Below, one piece after another: positions 61,201-64,000 of a stretch of 64,000 nt of DNA. This DNA comes from Erigeron canadensis. Lineage: Eukaryota > Streptophyta > Magnoliopsida > Asterales > Asteraceae. Both the position numbers and the translations under genes were made by a program. Position 1 is the first letter of the stretch, and the number at the start of each line of letters is the position of its first letter. The stretch lies in assembly GCF_010389155.1 (NCBI RefSeq), contig NC_057763.1, positions 41,832,645 through 41,896,644 of the forward strand, written 5' to 3'. The notes beneath the pieces were generated by a model, which did no database searches, had not been told where the DNA came from, and saw only the letters and a list, made by a program, of their open reading frames with translations.

Positions 61201-62141
61201 AAGATGTGTTGCATTTCAGATTTGCGTACGGAGATTATCGAAGGTTAGGATTCAACATGCTATTACCCTTAGGCCGTACCCTGTAAATATTGTAAAATCT
61301 GATTTTTAAGCTGTTTTGTGACCTCTCAAATGGGGGGAAGAATCTATTCAATTGCAAATTGTATTATTAATATGTTATTTTCACATTAGGCCTTGACCAA
61401 TTGCTTTTTCTGGGCCATAACATGCTATTTTCACCAGATTGCAATCGAACCACTAATCCAGGTACTTCTAAGGTTATCTTGAGTACCATTTATCGTCTAC
61501 TTATATATAGATGGTTCTGATATAGGTGGCAAACTGAACTCATTTACTCGAGAATGGGTCGAAATACTTTTCTAACATTTCTTTTGGCACTTTCGTTTCC
61601 TAGGCCATGTTCTAAGGTTATCCTGAGTACCATTTATCGTCTACTTATATATAGATGGTTCTGATAGAGTTGGCAAACTCAACCCATTTACTTGAGAACG
61701 GGTCGAAATACTTTTCTGACATTTGTTTGGGCACTTCATGTTCCTAGAGCATGTCCTAGAAAACTGATTTGGCTATATACAAGTCTTAGTAATCGGTGGC
61801 AAAATAGTTTTATAATCATTATTGAACCTATTTATAATGTGTAGTTTAAGTATTTGTGATTTGTCAACTGGACAGAAGTGAAAAATGTGCTTGGATCAAC
61901 TTGACTCAACCAAAGTAAAAGAAACGACATGTCTCAGTTTGCCCATTTTGCCACTTCTGATAGCACGGTCAATTGTTTTCTTCTCGTTGATACTGTATAG
62001 TTTAAATATAAAAGTCTTCTTGCAGATGTTTGGTCTCATCCTGACAACACTTTCTATGACGTGATGGTGCGTAGGACCAACGGTACTCCTTGTAGGGGTT
62101 ACGACTACCACGATCCATATTCCATGGGTAGGGGTCACTAA
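58284..62141 (+). CDS. Cystatin-like protein with C-terminal WTGY module (copy F, intact)
   Basis: Exons 58284-58394, 58479-58689, 60121-60183, 60354-60407 and 62026-62141 join in phase (0, 1, 1, 1) through GT-AG introns into an open 184-residue protein. Exon 1 gives the helix text VSVTGGFAVAAFNEA, like the phytocystatin LARFAV motif. Exon 2 gives FMECKYLKLSKTYYFYVIIE then GNLGVYETQVVC, matching cystatin sheets 2-4, but the hairpin that would hold QxVxG is shortened and the motif absent, so cysteine-protease inhibition is doubtful. Exons 3-4 are short linkers; exon 5 gives DVWSHPDNTFYDVMVRRTNG, then GYDYHDP, shared with copy B. No signal peptide is evident, so it is probably cytosolic. Compared with copy B it lacks the first two exons, and a copia fragment sits just upstream, so the ATG (ccaATGa) may be secondary. 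A decayed 23-codon exon may lie at 61,180-61,250 (GNKAYQSIRC). Function unknown. Confidence 0.75.
59165..60001. mobile_element. hAT MITE in intron 2 of copy F, perfect 8-bp target duplication
   Basis: Flanked by gtgattat at 59,157-59,164 and 60,002-60,009. The ends are tagaggtggcaaaa and tattgccatctcta, inverted. The sub-terminal region repeats gggtcgaaacgg/gggtccgggtc. 837 bp, non-coding. Confidence 0.88.
60520..61050. mobile_element. hAT MITE in intron 4 of copy F, perfect 8-bp target duplication
   Basis: Flanked by gatcctgt at 60,512-60,519 and 61,051-61,058. The ends catagttgtcaaaggtga and tcacctttgacaactatg are perfect 18-bp inverted repeats. Sub-terminal parts are GC-rich (gcctaggcgagaggcgcg / cgcctgcgctttgctcctag). 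531 bp; young by its terminal identity. The short minus ORFs inside are not genes. Confidence 0.9.
61470..61757. repeat. Two-copy 144-bp tandem duplication
   Basis: The block 'aaggttatc.tgagtaccatt...gaacgggtcgaaatactttt...' occurs at about 61,470-61,613 and again at 61,614-61,757. The second copy runs into the rest of the MITE below, so the MITE's left end and its flank were duplicated together. Confidence 0.75.
61668..61955. mobile_element. hAT MITE in the last intron of copy F, 8-bp target duplication
   Basis: Flanked by tctgatag at 61,660-61,667 and 61,956-61,963. The ends are agttggcaaa and ttttgccact, imperfect inverted repeats. Related to 27,530-27,835. 288 bp; its left end is also present in the upstream tandem copy. 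Confidence 0.75.
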
Positions 62142-63286
62142 CCCATTTGGTGTAGCCAGGTTAGTTGTTTCTGATGTTAGTTAGTTTCACTGGAAAAATA
62201 TTCGATCTATGTACTCACACTTGAATGAGCTTATGTTGTTTGTATGTGCCTGATGATTTCTATTTCCAATTAAACTTGATTAGTAGGAGTGAGTGGTACA
62301 AGCATTCCATTCGACTTCATAATATAAGAAGTTGCTTGTGTTTTCCTGCATTTTGGTGTCATCTTGTTTACGTGTGCTAACTTAATATTCTTAACGTTTC
62401 CAGTATATAGTGGTGCTGTCTCGGAACAAATTAGCGCGATGCAGGGAACCGGACTATCTGCCTGTGAATAGCAACTTTTGAAATCTCAGTATTGTAGTTT
62501 GTTATTATTTCTGGTAGTCTTTTGGATGGTTACTAGAGTTGGTTTCGGTTTTTAAATGCTTCATGATGTATGTTACTTTGCTCAAGTTAATATTTTTGGA
62601 ATGGCAAGTGTTTTAAATCTTCGCTCTTAAGGTTTGAAGGGTAGCAAAATGAATCCAGTTTTCTTTGGTTTTTCCAAGCTTTAGCCTTGAACAACATTTT
62701 TTAGGTATTATATATTTTGCTTTCCGGGATTTGATGTCAAAAGAAGTTACTAAAATAACAATGGGTTTCGATTTTGGTTATCTACATTTATTGGTTTGGT
62801 AGTGATGGGCTAGATGAGCGAAGCCCAAGCCCAAACTTTAAAGGTTGAATCATGTATGCCCGATGTACCGGAGCAAGTCGTACACCCACCATTTTTTGTT
62901 GTATGACAGTAATGACACTAGATATGTTTTACCGTATTCTTTTTGAAACAGAAAATTATAATTTTCTAACCATTTTTATGTTTTACTATGTTAATATCAT
63001 ACTGTACGTTTACAACAAATATATGTACGGATCACCTCTTGTGCATACGGTAAAGATGAATATGTGCATCCAAAAGGATTGTTCACATATAGTTTAGAAG
63101 AAACTGGTATATCTGTAGAAATGAGTTGCAACTGAAATCTATTCATGGTTTGTCTAAACCATGCATAGTTGGACACAAATAAGGACATGCTACAGCACGG
63201 GTTAATCAGATTATTATTTGAACAGGTCTGGTGGTGGTTGGGCCAAACAAATAATCCAGTGCAACAAAATTCAATATCGAAACTTT
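62142..63286. other. Downstream of copy F; no gene seen
   Basis: Includes the 3' UTR of copy F. ORFs at 62,852-63,097 (plus) and 62,997-63,314 (minus) lack any motif. Confidence 0.4.
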
Positions 63287-63619
63287 TCATAAATACTTTA
63301 TCAGAGTATTCCAATGTTCATCTGTATATTTAAACGTGATAAATTTTAATTTTTTTGTCTTTTGGTTAAACGTGAACTCCATAGCCCATAGTGCTTTGCT
63401 TTTATGTTTGCAGGTACACTTCCATAGTCTTGCACTTCCATTCTCGTAAAGTCGTTTGGTGAAATCCATATTGACATTGTTACCATTCTTTCTATCAAAC
63501 AATTGTGGGAAGTCTTCCCGAATCCGTTTCTTAACTTCCTTTCCATTATACCAAACACCGCTAAGGGTCATTAAATTAACAAAATTAATTACTTGTTGAA
63601 CAAGATTCTCAAATGACAA
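63287..63619 (-). CDS. Unrecognised 110-codon ORF
   Basis: An ATG-to-stop frame with a balanced composition that is less AT-biased in translation than the neighbouring chance ORFs: charged and aromatic residues alternate (KEVKKRIREDFPQLF, ARLWKCTCKHKSKALWAMEF). No known domain, signal peptide or membrane segment is recognised. It may be an exon of a larger gene, a transposase or MuDR-like zinc-finger remnant, or chance. No TATA box or splice context supports it. Confidence 0.3.
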   Translation of the reverse strand: MSFENLVQQVINFVNLMTLSGVWYNGKEVKKRIREDFPQLFDRKNGNNVNMDFTKRLYENGSARLWKCTCKHKSKALWAMEFTFNQKTKKLKFITFKYTDEHWNTLIKYL

Positions 63620-64000
63620 AATTTAAATTGTTAGAAAATGAGCATCGCAGTTACGGTTTAACATAAACTTTTTGTTGTGTTAATTTTAATTTGTTTGGAA
63701 AAACCATCTACACTAATATTTATTTATGTCATTGGCATCCATTATTGATACTAGAATGCATGACCTGTGAGTTGATGGGTGACCCCAATGGCCAATACGA
63801 TTAGACTAAAATCTCATTGATGACTCTTGTGTTACTTGTGATGGCGTACTCTCGTGTGTCACTTGTGCTTGAGTAAACTTTACTTATTCAAATCGTTCTT
63901 ACCTAAGTATTGGTTTCAGGTTTAACTAGAGAATAACAGCAAATAGTGAACTGTGGTCAATTCAGGTTGGGAGGAGATTCCCTCAAGTTGGCTGGCCCTT
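63620..64000. other. Right edge, nothing recognised
   Basis: AT-rich sequence without recognisable gene or element to the end of the window. Confidence 0.35.

Noticed and set aside
62997..63314. 105-codon minus-strand ORF
   Set aside because: No motif, Cys/Ser-rich chance translation, overlaps the end of the other minus ORF.

Overview
The window looks like AT-rich nuclear DNA from a flowering plant, probably a eudicot. Reasons: genes split by GT-AG introns with AT-rich bodies, plant-specific protein families (an IQ67-domain protein, a Dhh1/RH8-type DEAD-box helicase, cystatin-like proteins with a phytocystatin-style LARFAV-like helix), tRNA-derived SINEs, RTE-type retroposons with (TTG)n tails, Ty1/copia and Ty3/gypsy LTR pieces, Helitrons with hairpin-CTRR ends and many MITEs. 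I suspect an asterid such as Asteraceae from the overall repeat flavour, but that is an impression only.

Layout. 1-6.3 kb is repeat-rich intergenic DNA with one well-delimited retroposon. 6.38-10.0 kb (minus) holds a complete nine-exon DEAD-box RNA helicase of the Dhh1/DDX6 family. 10-28 kb is gene-poor: short Helitrons, a probable 2.6-kb gypsy solo LTR, several MITEs, SINEs and tandem repeats, plus a remnant of the cystatin-like family at about 23.5-24.4 kb. 28.3-38.1 kb is a cluster of cystatin-like gene copies: a nearly complete copy with one in-frame stop (minus, 28.36-31.83 kb), two arms of a 4.5-kb palindrome each carrying a decayed copy (33.41-37.96 kb), and a further exon fragment at the outer edge of the right arm. 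38-54 kb is again gene-poor and full of MITEs, Helitrons and SINEs. 54.5-56.4 kb (minus) is an IQD calmodulin-binding protein gene with a tandemly duplicated exon and a frameshift in its last exon. 58.28-62.14 kb (plus) is the one apparently intact member of the cystatin-like family, a five-exon gene whose introns hold three hAT-type MITEs and whose 5' side abuts a copia LTR piece. A 110-codon unrecognised ORF lies at 63.29-63.62 kb.

How the genes relate. The helicase and IQD genes are unrelated housekeeping or regulatory genes. The notable biology is the cystatin-like family: at least six copies or fragments, all retaining the cystatin core but lacking the QxVxG inhibitory loop, and sharing a C-terminal module rich in W, T, G and Y. 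Comparing copies gives an order of events: direct duplication, point decay shared by two copies, inverted duplication into a palindrome, then private decay of the right arm. All exon models come from reading splice sites and frames by eye; no alignment or database search was run.
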